Positions 26,434-35,407 are shown, counted from the first letter of the stretch. The stretch: 64,000 nucleotides of DNA from DAOVXM01 sp963746255 (GCA_963746255.1 CAVVAJ010000009.1:558001-622000); one strand, 5' to 3'. Translations and numbers: made by a program. Notes: generated by a model from the letters alone, not told the origin.

Positions 26434-27078
26434 ATGGATGAAATTACTGCCATAAAATTGCAAAAACGCAATCATAAGCGGGTCAATATTTACCTGAATG
26501 GTGAGTTTGCATTTGGCTTGGCTCGTATTTTGGCAGCTTGGCTCCAGGTTGGTCAGAAAATTAGCGAAGAGAAGATCGCTGAACTGCGATCAGAAGACGA
26601 AATTGAAACCGCCTATCAGCGGGCACTAAAGCTGTTCGATTATCGTGACCGCTCCGAGCATGAAGTGCGGCAAAAGCTTACGCACCTCAATATTGATAAA
26701 TGTACCATTGATGCCGTCATCAATCGTTTAACAAAGGGTGAAATCATTAATGATAGACGCTTTGCTGCACAGTGGATTGCCAACCGGACAGAATTCAGAC
26801 CGCGGAGCCAGCGTGCGTTGCGATATGAGCTTATACAAAAGGGGATCTCCGATGCGATCATTTCAAATACATTGGAATTGGTTGATGACGAAAAGGCATG
26901 TTACGAAGCCGCTCAAAAACAATCGCGAAAATACAATGGATTGGAGTGGAGCGAATTCCGCAAGAGAATGGTTGCATTCCTCGCTAGGAGAGGGTTTCAC
27001 TATCAAATCGCAAATCAAACGACCGAACGCATATTCGAAGAATTGAAGCTCACCAATGATGTCGTTATTACAGAATAA
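26434..27078 (+). CDS. recX: Regulatory protein RecX
   Basis: RecX binds RecA filaments and modulates recombination. The 214-residue product from the ATG at 26434 shows the three-helix repeats of the family: AYQRALKLFDYRDRSEHEVRQKL, then IINDRRFAAQWIANR, then RALRYELIQKGI, with a C-terminal third repeat (FLARRGFHYQI). The N-terminal ITAIKLQKRNHKRVNIYL strand is usual in Gram-positive-type RecX. No clear ribosome binding site is seen, and a GTG at 26380 is possible. It ends 21 bases before rny. Confidence 0.88.
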   Translation: MDEITAIKLQKRNHKRVNIYLNGEFAFGLARILAAWLQVGQKISEEKIAELRSEDEIETAYQRALKLFDYRDRSEHEVRQKLTHLNIDKCTIDAVINRLTKGEIINDRRFAAQWIANRTEFRPRSQRALRYELIQKGISDAIISNTLELVDDEKACYEAAQKQSRKYNGLEWSEFRKRMVAFLARRGFHYQIANQTTERIFEELKLTNDVVITE

Positions 27079-27099
27079 TACAGAGAAGAGGTTACTAAT

Positions 27100-28632
27100 A
27101 TGATTGGGCAATGGATCTGGTTACTTGGCAGCATATTGGCGTTGTTCATCGGGATTGCCATTGGCTTCATGATCAAGCACATTCAAACGAAGAACGATAT
27201 TGAATCACAGAAGGCAAAAGCTGGAGAAATCACCAAAGAAGCGAGCGAGAAGGCGAAGGATATCGAGCTGCAAGCGCGTGATTCTGCCCTTGAAGTCAGG
27301 CAGAAAGCGGAAGCAGAAGTAGCAAAACGCCGGCAAGAACTCAATCGGGAAGAAGATCGTCTCCAGAAACGCCGAGAAGAACTTGATGACCGCACAGAGC
27401 GCTTAGAGAAGCGCGAGCAAGCGTTAAATAAGCGTCAGAGTGCAGTTGACAAGCGTGCGAATGAGATTGAAAAAATACACGAGGAAGAGATGCTTGAGCT
27501 GCAGCGCGTCTCGCAGATGAGTGTAGAAGAAGCCCGAGCACACCTATTAGCAGAAGTCGAGAAAGATACCCGCAATGACATGGCGCGTATCATCCGGCAA
27601 ATCGAAGCGGAAGCCAGGGAAGAGGGCACAAAGCGGGCTCGAGAGCTGATTACAACCGCGATCCAACGCGTGGCTTCTGACCACATCTCAGAGGTAACAA
27701 CTTCGGCTGTCCCACTCCCCACGGACGACATGAAAGGCCGGATCATCGGGAGAAATGGACGCAATATACATGCTTTTGAGCAAGCGGCTGGGGTCGACGT
27801 CATCGTTGATGACACACCAGAAGCGGTCACGATTTCCTGTTTTGATCCGGTCCGGCGAGAAATTGCCCGCCGATCACTTTCAAAACTGGTGCTCGATGGG
27901 CGGATCCATCCGGCATATATTGAAAAAGTATTACGTGATGAAGAAAAAGAAGTTAACCAAATCATTATTGAAGCTGGAGAACAAGCCGCATATGATGCTG
28001 GCGTGAGTGGTCTGCATCCAGAAATCATGCGCACTCTAGGACGATTGAAATACCGCACTTCATACGGGCAGAATCAGCTTGACCATGCGGTCGAGACTTC
28101 CAAAATTGCTGCGGTCCTAGCAGCAGAATTAGGTGCGAATGTTGAAATAACTAAGGCGGGTGCGCTCCTACACGATCTAGGGAAGGCATTAGATCACAAT
28201 GTCGAAGGTACGCACGCCCAAATTGGTGCGGAGTTCGCCCTCCGCCATGGCGTTAAAGCCCGGGTTGTAAACACAATTGCTGCCCACCACCATGAAGTGG
28301 AACAGGACGGTATTGAAGCAGCGATCGTTGAAGCGGCAGATGCTATCTCAGGCGCACGCCCAGGTGCAAGGAGGGAAAGCCTGGAGCAGTATATTAAACG
28401 TGTGCGTGCACTGGAGGAGATTGCCAACTCTTACAAGGGTGTGAATCAATCTTATGCCTTACAAGCCGGTCGCGAAGTGCGGATTTTTGTAAAACCAGAA
28501 GATATCGACGACCTTGATTCCATTAATCTTGCGCGTGATATCGCCAAGCAGATCGAAGAAAGCATGCAATATCCCGGACAAATCAAGGTCACCGTTATCC
28601 GAGAGACACGGGCGATCGATTACGCAAAATAG
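27100..28632 (+). CDS. rny: Ribonuclease Y
   Basis: RNase Y is a membrane-bound endoribonuclease that starts mRNA decay. The 510-residue product has an N-terminal membrane helix (about 5-26), a long charged coiled coil (30-190), a KH domain with GRIIGRNGRN at 213-222, and an HD hydrolase domain with ALLHDLGKALDH (HD at 358-359). It ends in the typical YPGQIKVTVIRETRA strand. AGAGAAGAGG precedes the ATG. It forms a pair with recX and is closed by a bidirectional terminator at 28650. Confidence 0.97.
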   Translation: MIGQWIWLLGSILALFIGIAIGFMIKHIQTKNDIESQKAKAGEITKEASEKAKDIELQARDSALEVRQKAEAEVAKRRQELNREEDRLQKRREELDDRTERLEKREQALNKRQSAVDKRANEIEKIHEEEMLELQRVSQMSVEEARAHLLAEVEKDTRNDMARIIRQIEAEAREEGTKRARELITTAIQRVASDHISEVTTSAVPLPTDDMKGRIIGRNGRNIHAFEQAAGVDVIVDDTPEAVTISCFDPVRREIARRSLSKLVLDGRIHPAYIEKVLRDEEKEVNQIIIEAGEQAAYDAGVSGLHPEIMRTLGRLKYRTSYGQNQLDHAVETSKIAAVLAAELGANVEITKAGALLHDLGKALDHNVEGTHAQIGAEFALRHGVKARVVNTIAAHHHEVEQDGIEAAIVEAADAISGARPGARRESLEQYIKRVRALEEIANSYKGVNQSYALQAGREVRIFVKPEDIDDLDSINLARDIAKQIEESMQYPGQIKVTVIRETRAIDYAK

Positions 28633-28649
28633 CCGAATATCATAAGTAA

Positions 28650-28692
28650 AAAAAACCCACTTTAGCAGAACCATCTGCCTGGTGGGTTTTTT
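28650..28692 (+). terminator. Bidirectional terminator between rny and the metallo-hydrolase gene
   Basis: Arms AAAAAACCCAC (28650-28660) and GTGGGTTTTTT (28682-28692) pair perfectly. The loop carries an inner GCAGA/TCTGC stem. T runs exist on both strands, so it can serve the convergent genes on each side. Confidence 0.92.
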
Positions 28693-28771
28693 CGTTTAAA
28701 AATAGGCCAATTACGGTATCGATTAAATGGGATTCTGTCAGGTGAAATCTGGGAGTGCAACGATTATCAAT

Positions 28772-29404
28772 TTATGAAAGAAAAGGATTCATTCGGCGCT
28801 CCACACCGACCGTGGTCTCTGGTCCATGCCCACTCAGCAAGCGCGTTTCATCCGGCAAGGATAGGATCTGGGTTTGTATGCTGGCGATTAATGTTGCGTA
28901 ATCTCCGCCGGGTAAATCGGTTCTTCCAATACTGCCCTGGAAAATCACGTCCCCGCAAAAAACTAGCTGTTCGGTTGAAGAATAGAATACAACATGCCCT
29001 GGAGTGTGCCCGGGTGTATGCCGTACTTCGAAAATCGTTTGCCCAACTACAAGTTTCTGGCCGTTTACCAGCTCAATCTCCGGTTCTGGTCCAGGATCAA
29101 TATCCATTCCAAAATACGCCGCACCTCCACCCATACGCCACAATGGCTTATCGTCAGGATGCAAAGCTATCACTGGTGTAGGGGTGACATGGTTTATTAA
29201 ACCGGACACGCCCGCTAAATGATCGAAATGGGCATGGGTCAACCAAATCTGTTCAATCCCCCATCGGCGCGATTGTGCTTCTCGCACGATAATTTCTCCT
29301 GAATCCGCCGGGTCAATAGCCACCGCTTGACCTGTTTCCGAATCCCCAACCAAATATGCATTCGTCACAACCGGTCCGAGCACCATACTATGTATCTCTA
29401 ACAT
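28772..29404 (-). CDS. MBL-fold metallo-hydrolase (glyoxalase II-like)
   Basis: The 210-residue product has all metal-binding motifs of the metallo-beta-lactamase fold: THAHFDH (about 56-62), HTPGHTPGH, CGDVIF and the last His in SGHGPETT. The short length and GSIGRTDLPGG segment place it with the YcbL/GloB-like hydroxyacylglutathione-hydrolase subgroup, whose real substrates in bacteria without glutathione are unknown. The ATG at 29404 has GGAG seven bases upstream. Four codons of open frame before it are ignored. It lies 78 bases after the membrane-protein gene in the same direction. Confidence 0.92.
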   Translation of the reverse strand: MLEIHSMVLGPVVTNAYLVGDSETGQAVAIDPADSGEIIVREAQSRRWGIEQIWLTHAHFDHLAGVSGLINHVTPTPVIALHPDDKPLWRMGGGAAYFGMDIDPGPEPEIELVNGQKLVVGQTIFEVRHTPGHTPGHVVFYSSTEQLVFCGDVIFQGSIGRTDLPGGDYATLIASIQTQILSLPDETRLLSGHGPETTVGVERRMNPFLS

Positions 29405-29482
29405 CTTATTCTCCAAAAGTGTGTATAGAATTGCACATCGGCCGAATATTGATCAACCCGAAAAAGATAGTCGGCATCTCTA

Positions 29483-30175
29483 TTATCTACTCTTCCGTTT
29501 CACCCTGATCAGGAGCGCATGTAATTCGTCACCCAGCAATAGGACACCGAGGGTGAGGCCTACAAAGCTAATAAGCTTGATAAATTCTAATCTTAAACCG
29601 AGGATACTTACAACTCTTAAAATTAGCGGCTGAACCGTTAACGGTTCAGTGAGAATCAAATCTTCATTATTGGGCTTGCCGGACTGTGGTTGAATATAAA
29701 GCCAGATGCGACCAGGAAACTCGCCTGACTCTTCAGCGATTATCCGCCAGATGAATACACCTGGTGTGCCATGTCTAAAAGTTTCTATCAACTCACCTGT
29801 GGGTATCACTGGTAGACGCGCCAGTTCGAAACGCGCCCGTGAAAGAACGGAGGAGCTTCTTGTTTCTCCCTGCTCGGTTTCTAGAAACACGGAGATGTCT
29901 CTCCCATCGTTTGCTGGTGGATCTGGCTTATCAAGTGAGATAGCTACTCGCAGCCAGCCAGTTTCCCCAAGCCTCATCAAATGCGGCACATCGATATCCG
30001 CAACCACAGTCTGGTTTTGCAGAGCCGGGGAATTTACGGTTACTCTCTGCATATTGCTGCGCTGAGGCATAATACCCCAGATTGCTAAAGGGAGAGACAC
30101 CAGTATCAATAACCCCCCTATGTATCGCCGCAAGGACTTGGAACCCATCCGAATATTATAATCAGATGAGGGCAT
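29483..30175 (-). CDS. Hypothetical two-helix membrane protein
   Basis: I do not recognise a family. From the ATG at 30175 the product is 230 residues: a short cytosolic start, one helix (about 18-36, GGLLILVSLPLAIWGIM), a beta-rich extracytosolic region of about 140 residues (with LRVAISLDKPDPPAND and PGRIWLYIQPQ), and a second helix (about 200-222) before a basic end. The frame is open to 30226, but that extension lies in the IS200-like left end. The gene's native upstream region appears to have been replaced by that insertion: the element's hairpin sits six bases before the ATG. Confidence 0.65.
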   Translation of the reverse strand: MPSSDYNIRMGSKSLRRYIGGLLILVSLPLAIWGIMPQRSNMQRVTVNSPALQNQTVVADIDVPHLMRLGETGWLRVAISLDKPDPPANDGRDISVFLETEQGETRSSSVLSRARFELARLPVIPTGELIETFRHGTPGVFIWRIIAEESGEFPGRIWLYIQPQSGKPNNEDLILTEPLTVQPLILRVVSILGLRLEFIKLISFVGLTLGVLLLGDELHALLIRVKRKSR

Positions 30176-30180
30176 TTCCC

Positions 30181-30708
30181 CGCAGCTTGCTGCGCAAACA
30201 ATGATGTAAGATAACCCAATGAGCAAGCTGGTGAGAAAGAGTCATAGTGTATCAATATTGTTGTACCACTATGTGTGTCCTGCAAAATATCGGAGAGTAG
30301 TATTTGATCAAAAGGTGGATGAATTACTGAGAGAAGTATGTCTTTAGATAGGAAAACGATACCAAATCGAGTTTATCGAGATTGGTACAGACGAGGATCA
30401 TGTACATTTTCTATTACAGTCAGTACCAATATACAGTCCCAAAAAGATCATACAGATAGTGAAAAGCCTAACGGCACGAGAAATATTCAAGCGAGCACCT
30501 GAAGTGAAACGGAAGTTATGGGGTGGAGAATTCTGGTCAAATGGGTACTATGTCAGCATGGTAGGGCGACAAGGAAGTGAAGAGACGATCCGCAAATATG
30601 TGAAAGAACAAGGAAAGGAAGAAGAATATCAACAGATACATGAACAGCAACTCAAGTTATTTGAGTAAGATAGGATAGCTGTTGGATACCCCGCAGCAAG
30701 CTGCGGGG
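30181..30708 (+). mobile_element. IS200-like (IS200/IS605) element
   Basis: A single-gene element with no transposon-type inverted repeats but sub-terminal hairpins at both ends. The left hairpin CGCAGC-TT-GCTGCG is at 30181-30194 and the right hairpin CCCCGCAGC-AA-GCTGCGGGG is at 30689-30708. Both share the GCAGCNNGCTGC core. It encloses the broken tnpA. Exact cleavage sites cannot be placed. Confidence 0.75.
30231..30668 (+). pseudogene. tnpA: IS200-type Y1 transposase tnpA with a premature stop
   Basis: From a GTG at 30231 the frame reads as a complete IS200 TnpA of about 145 residues: YHYVCPAKYRRVVFD, then IEFIEIGTDEDHVHFLLQSVP with the HUH histidines in HVH, then IKYVKEQ-like ends after GGEFWSNGYYVSMVG, where the catalytic Tyr is expected further on. 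One TAG at 30345-30347 interrupts it after CL. Apart from this stop the frame is intact, so decay is recent or the element is mobilised in trans. Confidence 0.85.
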
Positions 30709-30749
30709 AGGATCATTTTAGAGCTTATTTGCGATCTAGCAACAGCACC

Positions 30750-30778
30750 TTGGAATAGAAAAGAAAGCGTGCTACACT
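30750..30778 (+). promoter_or_regulatory. Promoter of the tryptophanase gene
   Basis: TTGGAA (30750-30755) and TACACT (30773-30778) are separated by 17 bases, with an extended -10 TGC. It lies just outside the right end of the IS200-like element and about 30 bases upstream of the ATG at 30808. Confidence 0.55.
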
Positions 30779-30807
30779 GAAGAAAACAACAACGGAGGCA
30801 ACTATCC

Positions 30808-32184
30808 ATGGTAGAACACCCCCCCGAACCATTTCGTATAAAAATGGTGGAACCAATCCAACTCATCGATCAATCTGCACGCGACCAGGTATTATCTGAG
30901 GCAGGTTACAACACTTTTAGTATAAAAGCAGAAAATGTATTTATCGACTTGATGACCGATTCGGGCACAGGTGCCATGAGCCAATCGCAATGGTCTGCGA
31001 TGCTTATGGGGGATGAATCCTATGCTGGTGCGCGTTCGTACTACCGTTTGGTAGAAGCGGTATCAGGGATCTTTGGATATAAGTACTTTGTCCCAACCCA
31101 CCAAGGTCGGGCAGCAGAAAATATCCTCAGCGCACTGCTGGTGAAAGACGGCGATTTCGTACCATCAAATATGCATTTCGATACTACCGAAGCCAATATC
31201 CTTGCACGAGGAGGTATTCCAACAAATCTCGTCATCGATGAAGCCTTTGAGGCAACCAATCGCAATCCATTCAAAGGGAATCTCGACCCGCTAAAACTGC
31301 GCACCTTCATTGAAGATAAAGGACCAGAGAACATTCCAGTTGGTATGCTGACGATCACAAACAACGCCGGTGGAGGCCAACCGGTCTCGATGGATAACAT
31401 CCGCCAGGTATCTGAGATTTACCACCTTTTTCAGATCCCTTTTTTTATCGACGCCTGCCGCTATGCTGAGAACTCCTACTTCATTAAACTGCGCGACCCA
31501 AAGTATGCCGATAGAAGCGTCTTGAAAATTGCTCAGGAAATCTTCTCCTATGCCGATGGTGCAACGATGAGCGCCAAGAAAGATGCCATCGTAAATATCG
31601 GTGGTTTCCTAGCATTCAATGATGAAAACTTATACCAGAACGCCTGCAACGAATTGATCTTACGCGAGGGTTTCCCAACCTATGGAGGCTTGGCAGGACG
31701 GGATTTAGAAGCTCTGGCGGCAGGATTATGGGAAGGGTTAGATGAAAACTATCTTGCCTACCGTCTAGGGCAAACAGCTTTCCTAGCAGAAGGTTTGTTA
31801 GACGCCGGCATACCCATCGTTGAACCGCCCGGTGGACACGCAGTATACATAGATGCAAGCAGGCTACTACCCCACATACCCCCAAACCAATTCCCAGGAC
31901 AAACTCTAGCCATTGAACTATACCGCCAGGGAGGCATCCGCTCGGTCGAGATTGGTTCGGTAATGTTCGCCCATCCAGACCCGACCAGCGGTGAAATCAT
32001 CCACCCAAAACTTGAACTCGTACGATTGGCAATCCCGCGTCGAGTGTATACTGAAAGCCATCTAAACTACGTGATTAAAACTTTGACAAAAATTGCTGCC
32101 CAGCGAGAATATCTGCGCGGCTACCGGATCACCTACGCCCCCAAGTTGTTGAGGCATTTCACTGCCCGCTTCGAACCGCTGTAA
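30808..32184 (+). CDS. tnaA: Tryptophanase/tyrosine phenol-lyase family enzyme, probably tryptophanase
   Basis: These PLP enzymes cleave aromatic amino acids to pyruvate, ammonia and indole or phenol. The 458-residue product has the PLP lysine in TMSAKKD (Lys257 by family position), the cofactor-binding FIDACR (about 213-218) and the C-terminal LVRLAIPRRVYT. The body around VNIGGFL is tyrosine phenol-lyase-like. Two positions I recall as specificity determinants, Thr124 and Arg381 in that lyase, read Asp (HFDTT) and Ile (VEIGS) here, as in tryptophanase. Assignment to indole production is therefore inference. GGAGG lies nine bases before the ATG. Confidence 0.88.
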   Translation: MVEHPPEPFRIKMVEPIQLIDQSARDQVLSEAGYNTFSIKAENVFIDLMTDSGTGAMSQSQWSAMLMGDESYAGARSYYRLVEAVSGIFGYKYFVPTHQGRAAENILSALLVKDGDFVPSNMHFDTTEANILARGGIPTNLVIDEAFEATNRNPFKGNLDPLKLRTFIEDKGPENIPVGMLTITNNAGGGQPVSMDNIRQVSEIYHLFQIPFFIDACRYAENSYFIKLRDPKYADRSVLKIAQEIFSYADGATMSAKKDAIVNIGGFLAFNDENLYQNACNELILREGFPTYGGLAGRDLEALAAGLWEGLDENYLAYRLGQTAFLAEGLLDAGIPIVEPPGGHAVYIDASRLLPHIPPNQFPGQTLAIELYRQGGIRSVEIGSVMFAHPDPTSGEIIHPKLELVRLAIPRRVYTESHLNYVIKTLTKIAAQREYLRGYRITYAPKLLRHFTARFEPL

Positions 32185-32250
32185 GCAATCAGTGAGCTAT
32201 GAAACCCTGCATCGCAACCGGATCAGTCAGTTCATTAGGAGAATTTGTCT

Positions 32251-32658
32251 GTGAAACTCAAGTTTTTTATGACCATAAATGCATTTGTCTTTATTGGTGC
32301 CGGGATAGCCTTCGCACTCTATGGCCCTTTGATGATTGATTTGTACGGTATCCTTGAATTTGAGGGCGATATCGGGTGGTTATACTGGTATGCGGCTTCT
32401 TTTGGACGTATGTTGGGAGCGATGCTATTCGGTACAGGTTTTGTGATCTGGGCAGCCAGCGGTTACGTCGGTAAGGAATCGGAGACACTCCCAATCGACA
32501 AACGCCTTATGATGGCTATGCTCATCACAAACGGAATGGGTTTGTTTGTCGCCGCGATACAGCAAATCTCAATTTGGGCCAATGCGGCAGGATGGATCAC
32601 GCTGCTTGTATTCCTCACATTTTCCCTCGGTTATATTTACTTCATCATAAGGGACTAG
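32251..32658 (+). CDS. Four-helix small membrane protein
   Basis: The 135-residue product from a GTG at 32251 (AGGAG nine bases upstream; a TTG at 32245 is an alternative) has four predicted membrane helices, near residues 5-27, 47-72, 83-105 and 110-130, with short loops. It resembles DUF4345-type or other unassigned small membrane proteins. No motif suggests a function. The stop codon TAG at 32656-32658 lies inside the terminal CTAG of the second MITE-like copy, so the C-terminus may have been cut by insertion. Confidence 0.7.
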   Translation: MKLKFFMTINAFVFIGAGIAFALYGPLMIDLYGILEFEGDIGWLYWYAASFGRMLGAMLFGTGFVIWAASGYVGKESETLPIDKRLMMAMLITNGMGLFVAAIQQISIWANAAGWITLLVFLTFSLGYIYFIIRD

Positions 32659-32775
32659 TGCTTTATCAAGGATGAAAGCATCATACGATATCTGAGTTAA
32701 AACCCCCTTGATATAGCTTAAACTGTTCCGTCTACCTCTGTTCTTGTGAAGCAATCATATTTGACGGAACACTAG
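32655..32775 (-). repeat. MITE-like element, copy 2 (inverted relative to copy 1)
   Basis: Read on the minus strand this 121-base segment matches copy 1 at 20612-20733 along its whole length: CTAGTGTTCCGTCAAAT start, the partner GTAGACGGAAC, and the CTTTCATCCTTGATAAAGCA end with CACTAG closing. The inner 11-base inverted repeat is now imperfect. It has no coding capacity. Confidence 0.75.
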
Positions 32776-32843
32776 GAGAAGGATACCGGTCAGATTAATT
32801 TATCGACCGCATTTCTCCATCCGGTAATAAAATGCCATGAATA

Positions 32844-33728
32844 ATGAAAATTAATGATGCCTTGGAACTGCTCACTTCTGAATGGGCAGACTATGCTCTT
32901 TTAGACAGCGGTAGTGGGCGCAAATTAGAGCAATATGGCGAGTACAGGTTCATACGCCCCGAAGCTCAGGCGATATGGCGACCAGCTGACGATTCACTTT
33001 GGAAAAATGTGGATGCGATTTTCATCCCGCAGCGCTCAGAGAGTGGGGGGTATTGGAAGTTCACTCACCCGATAAATAAGAGCTGGCAAATGTACTACAA
33101 AGACCTGAAGTTTAAGGCTGAAACCACGGGTGGACGTCATTTAGGGATATTTCCCGAGCAGGCAGTCCATTGGGATTGGATCGCAGAAGTTATCCAAGCA
33201 GCAAGCCGATCTGTACAAGTCCTTAACCTCTTTGGATACACCGGGTTGGCAACGTTAGCGGCTGCCAAAGCTGGTGCGCGGGTTACCCATGTGGATGCCT
33301 CCAAGAAAGTGGTGCGCTGGGCAAAGGAGAACCAGCATCTTTCTGGATTAGATGGCTACCCGATCCGTTGGATTGTTGATGATACGCTTAAATATATCAA
33401 CCGGGAAATCAAACGCGGAGTAACATATGACGGTATTATCCTAGATCCACCGAGATTTGGTCGCGGTCCAGGTGGGGAGACGTGGAAATTCTTTGATCTT
33501 CTCCCACCGCTATTATCCGCCTGTCGGTCAGTTTTGAGTAAACACCCGCTTTTCATCGTAATCACAGCTTATGCCGTACCGATGTCGGCAATAAGCTTGC
33601 AATCCTTGCTGCAGGGACAAATGGCAGGGTTGGTAGGGAAATATCAAGCAGGTGAACTGATTTTGAGAGAAGAGAGCGCTCAACGATTGATATCTACAGC
33701 GATCTTTGTTCGTTGGCGAGCAGAATAA
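32844..33728 (+). CDS. RlmI/RlmK-like SAM-dependent rRNA methyltransferase
   Basis: The 294-residue product has a short N-terminal domain and a Rossmann methyltransferase core. The SAM loop is VLNLFGYTGLATLAAAKAGA (about 125-144) with VDASKKVV next. The catalytic/target-binding loop is LDPPRFGRGPGGE (about 201-213). This is the COG1092 type that methylates 23S rRNA cytosines. Unlike RlmI it lacks a PUA domain. The ATG at 32844 has no clear binding site. It lies 115 bases from mazG, which converges on it. Confidence 0.85.
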   Translation: MKINDALELLTSEWADYALLDSGSGRKLEQYGEYRFIRPEAQAIWRPADDSLWKNVDAIFIPQRSESGGYWKFTHPINKSWQMYYKDLKFKAETTGGRHLGIFPEQAVHWDWIAEVIQAASRSVQVLNLFGYTGLATLAAAKAGARVTHVDASKKVVRWAKENQHLSGLDGYPIRWIVDDTLKYINREIKRGVTYDGIILDPPRFGRGPGGETWKFFDLLPPLLSACRSVLSKHPLFIVITAYAVPMSAISLQSLLQGQMAGLVGKYQAGELILREESAQRLISTAIFVRWRAE

Positions 33729-33747
33729 AACCACACTTAACAAACCA

Positions 33748-35208
33748 TTACCAAGGCTTGTTTTTAGCAGCCTGCCAAATTCTCTCCTTTTCATCTAAGG
33801 TCAAATCCGAAACTGACCGCCCTTGAGTGCGAGCTTCAGCTTCAATTTGACTGAACCTGTTTCGAAAACGGGTGTTAGCCTCTCTTAACGAGCTTTCAGC
33901 GTCTATTCCCAACCAACGTGCTAGATTCACAGCAGCAAATAACAAATCTCCGATCTCGGCACTCTGATTAATTTTCCCCACTGCGGTATGGATTTCCGCG
34001 AGCTCTTCTTCGATTTTTTTGTAAACCCCAGCGATATCCGGCCAGTCAAACCCAACACGACCTGCTCGCAGTTGGAACTGTTCAGCCTGCACCAAAGCTG
34101 GCAATACGAGCGCAACACCATCGAGTAAACTCGCCCTGCTGTTCCCATTAGCAGCTCGTTCCTCGGCTTTTAACTTTTCCCAATTCAGGAGCACACTATC
34201 AGGCTCTTCCAGAACCAGATCTCCAAAAACATGCGGGTGGCGGTTGACCAGCTTGGTGTGAATTCCATGTAAGATATCAGCCATGGAAAATTCTCCGGAT
34301 TCGGCAGCGATTTGCGCGTGGAGGACGATCTGGAGCAGCAGGTCACCAAATTCCTCCCGCATAGCATCTGGATCATCGTTGTCTAGTGCGGATAGGACTT
34401 CATAAGCCTCTTCTATTAAATGCGGGCGTAGCGATTGGTGGGTCTGCTCTCGGTCCCAGGGGCAGCCTTCTGGAGCACGCAAATGGGCAATTATCTCTTG
34501 GAAAGCTTCGAAGGATGTCGTCGCGTCCATCGCTGGCAAGTATAAGGCGGTTAACAAACCAATATATTTGCTGCGATCGATCTCAAACAAAGGTAGATCT
34601 TCGATAATCTCTTGAGTGGTACCAGCAGCGTGAACTAATTTAACCGGGTAATCATCTGGATATACAGCCATCAGGGTCAGTTTTACTTCGGATGCGACCA
34701 TGCGGGAATATATCTGTGCAATAATTGCTGGTGCAGAAGGTGGGAATGGCGGCATATGGTATCTTGAAAGCTCTAATGCATCAAACAAAGCCGTGTGAGG
34801 CAAAACATCGACTCCGACTGCAGTCAGCAAAGGCTCTATGAAACTAATCCCTTCCACCACCTGTACGGAGATACCGGCGGCCTGCGCCTGACGAACAATC
34901 TCGGGGCAAGTCGCCTCTGCCACGAACGGATGCCCGGGTACTGCATAAATTACACCTTCGGGACGTTTTCCGAGCCGCAAGACTTCGGCAACGATCTGCT
35001 CATAAACATCTTCAAACCTATCCGCTTCATCGTAGAGCGCATCAAAAGAATGGCGCCGTAACCCTGTTGGCAATTCCTGAACAACGGGATGATGGGACGT
35101 ACGCAGATAGATCTCTTCCGCCGTGCTTAAGATTCGCCAGGCTTTCCTGGTTAGATAATCCGGATTACCCGGTCCCAGACCGAGGATTGTTATACCTATA
35201 GTTTCCAT
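33748..35208 (-). CDS. mazG: Tetrapyrrole-methylase-like/MazG fusion NTP pyrophosphohydrolase
   Basis: MazG removes abnormal NTPs. The 486-residue product joins an N-terminal SAM-dependent methylase-like domain (ITILGLGPGNPDYLT start; YAVPGHPFVAEAT) of about 225 residues to two MazG repeats. The first carries LRAPEGCPWDREQTHQSLRPH-type and EEFGDLLLQIVLHA motifs, which bind magnesium. The second has EEELAEI and EIGDLLFAAVNLARWL. This YabN architecture is common in Gram-positives. The start is either the ATG at 35208 or a GTG at 35220, and no clear binding site distinguishes them. Confidence 0.92.
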   Translation of the reverse strand: METIGITILGLGPGNPDYLTRKAWRILSTAEEIYLRTSHHPVVQELPTGLRRHSFDALYDEADRFEDVYEQIVAEVLRLGKRPEGVIYAVPGHPFVAEATCPEIVRQAQAAGISVQVVEGISFIEPLLTAVGVDVLPHTALFDALELSRYHMPPFPPSAPAIIAQIYSRMVASEVKLTLMAVYPDDYPVKLVHAAGTTQEIIEDLPLFEIDRSKYIGLLTALYLPAMDATTSFEAFQEIIAHLRAPEGCPWDREQTHQSLRPHLIEEAYEVLSALDNDDPDAMREEFGDLLLQIVLHAQIAAESGEFSMADILHGIHTKLVNRHPHVFGDLVLEEPDSVLLNWEKLKAEERAANGNSRASLLDGVALVLPALVQAEQFQLRAGRVGFDWPDIAGVYKKIEEELAEIHTAVGKINQSAEIGDLLFAAVNLARWLGIDAESSLREANTRFRNRFSQIEAEARTQGRSVSDLTLDEKERIWQAAKNKPW

Positions 35209-35311
35209 ACTCTGTCTCACTCAATATCCACACACAGGGAGACCTGCTCAAATGGATGAAATATTCCACAAAACTATTTTACTGGTTCGGGGAGGTCTCG
35301 ATATCTATTTA

Positions 35312-35382
35312 ACAAAAGTAATGCGTAAATCCAATCCGTGCAGGTCAAAGCCTGTCTCCACGGGACAGAAATTACGCATTAC
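35312..35382 (-). terminator. Structured terminator of the ribosomal supercluster
   Basis: Outer arms 35318-35328 and 35372-35382 pair perfectly over 11 bases (GTAATGCGTAA). Inside, CCGTG-CAGG (35336-35344) pairs with CCTG (35351-35354) and CACGG (35359-35363), leaving a four-base bulge. On the minus strand the outer stem is followed by CTTTTGTT. It lies 25 bases past the rpsI stop. Confidence 0.7.
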
Positions 35383-35407
35383 AAGTAGATTAATAATGCG
35401 AGTTGGT

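Noticed and set aside
30808..32184. Naming the enzyme tyrosine phenol-lyase
   Set aside because: The two specificity positions I recall favour tryptophanase, although the body is lyase-like.
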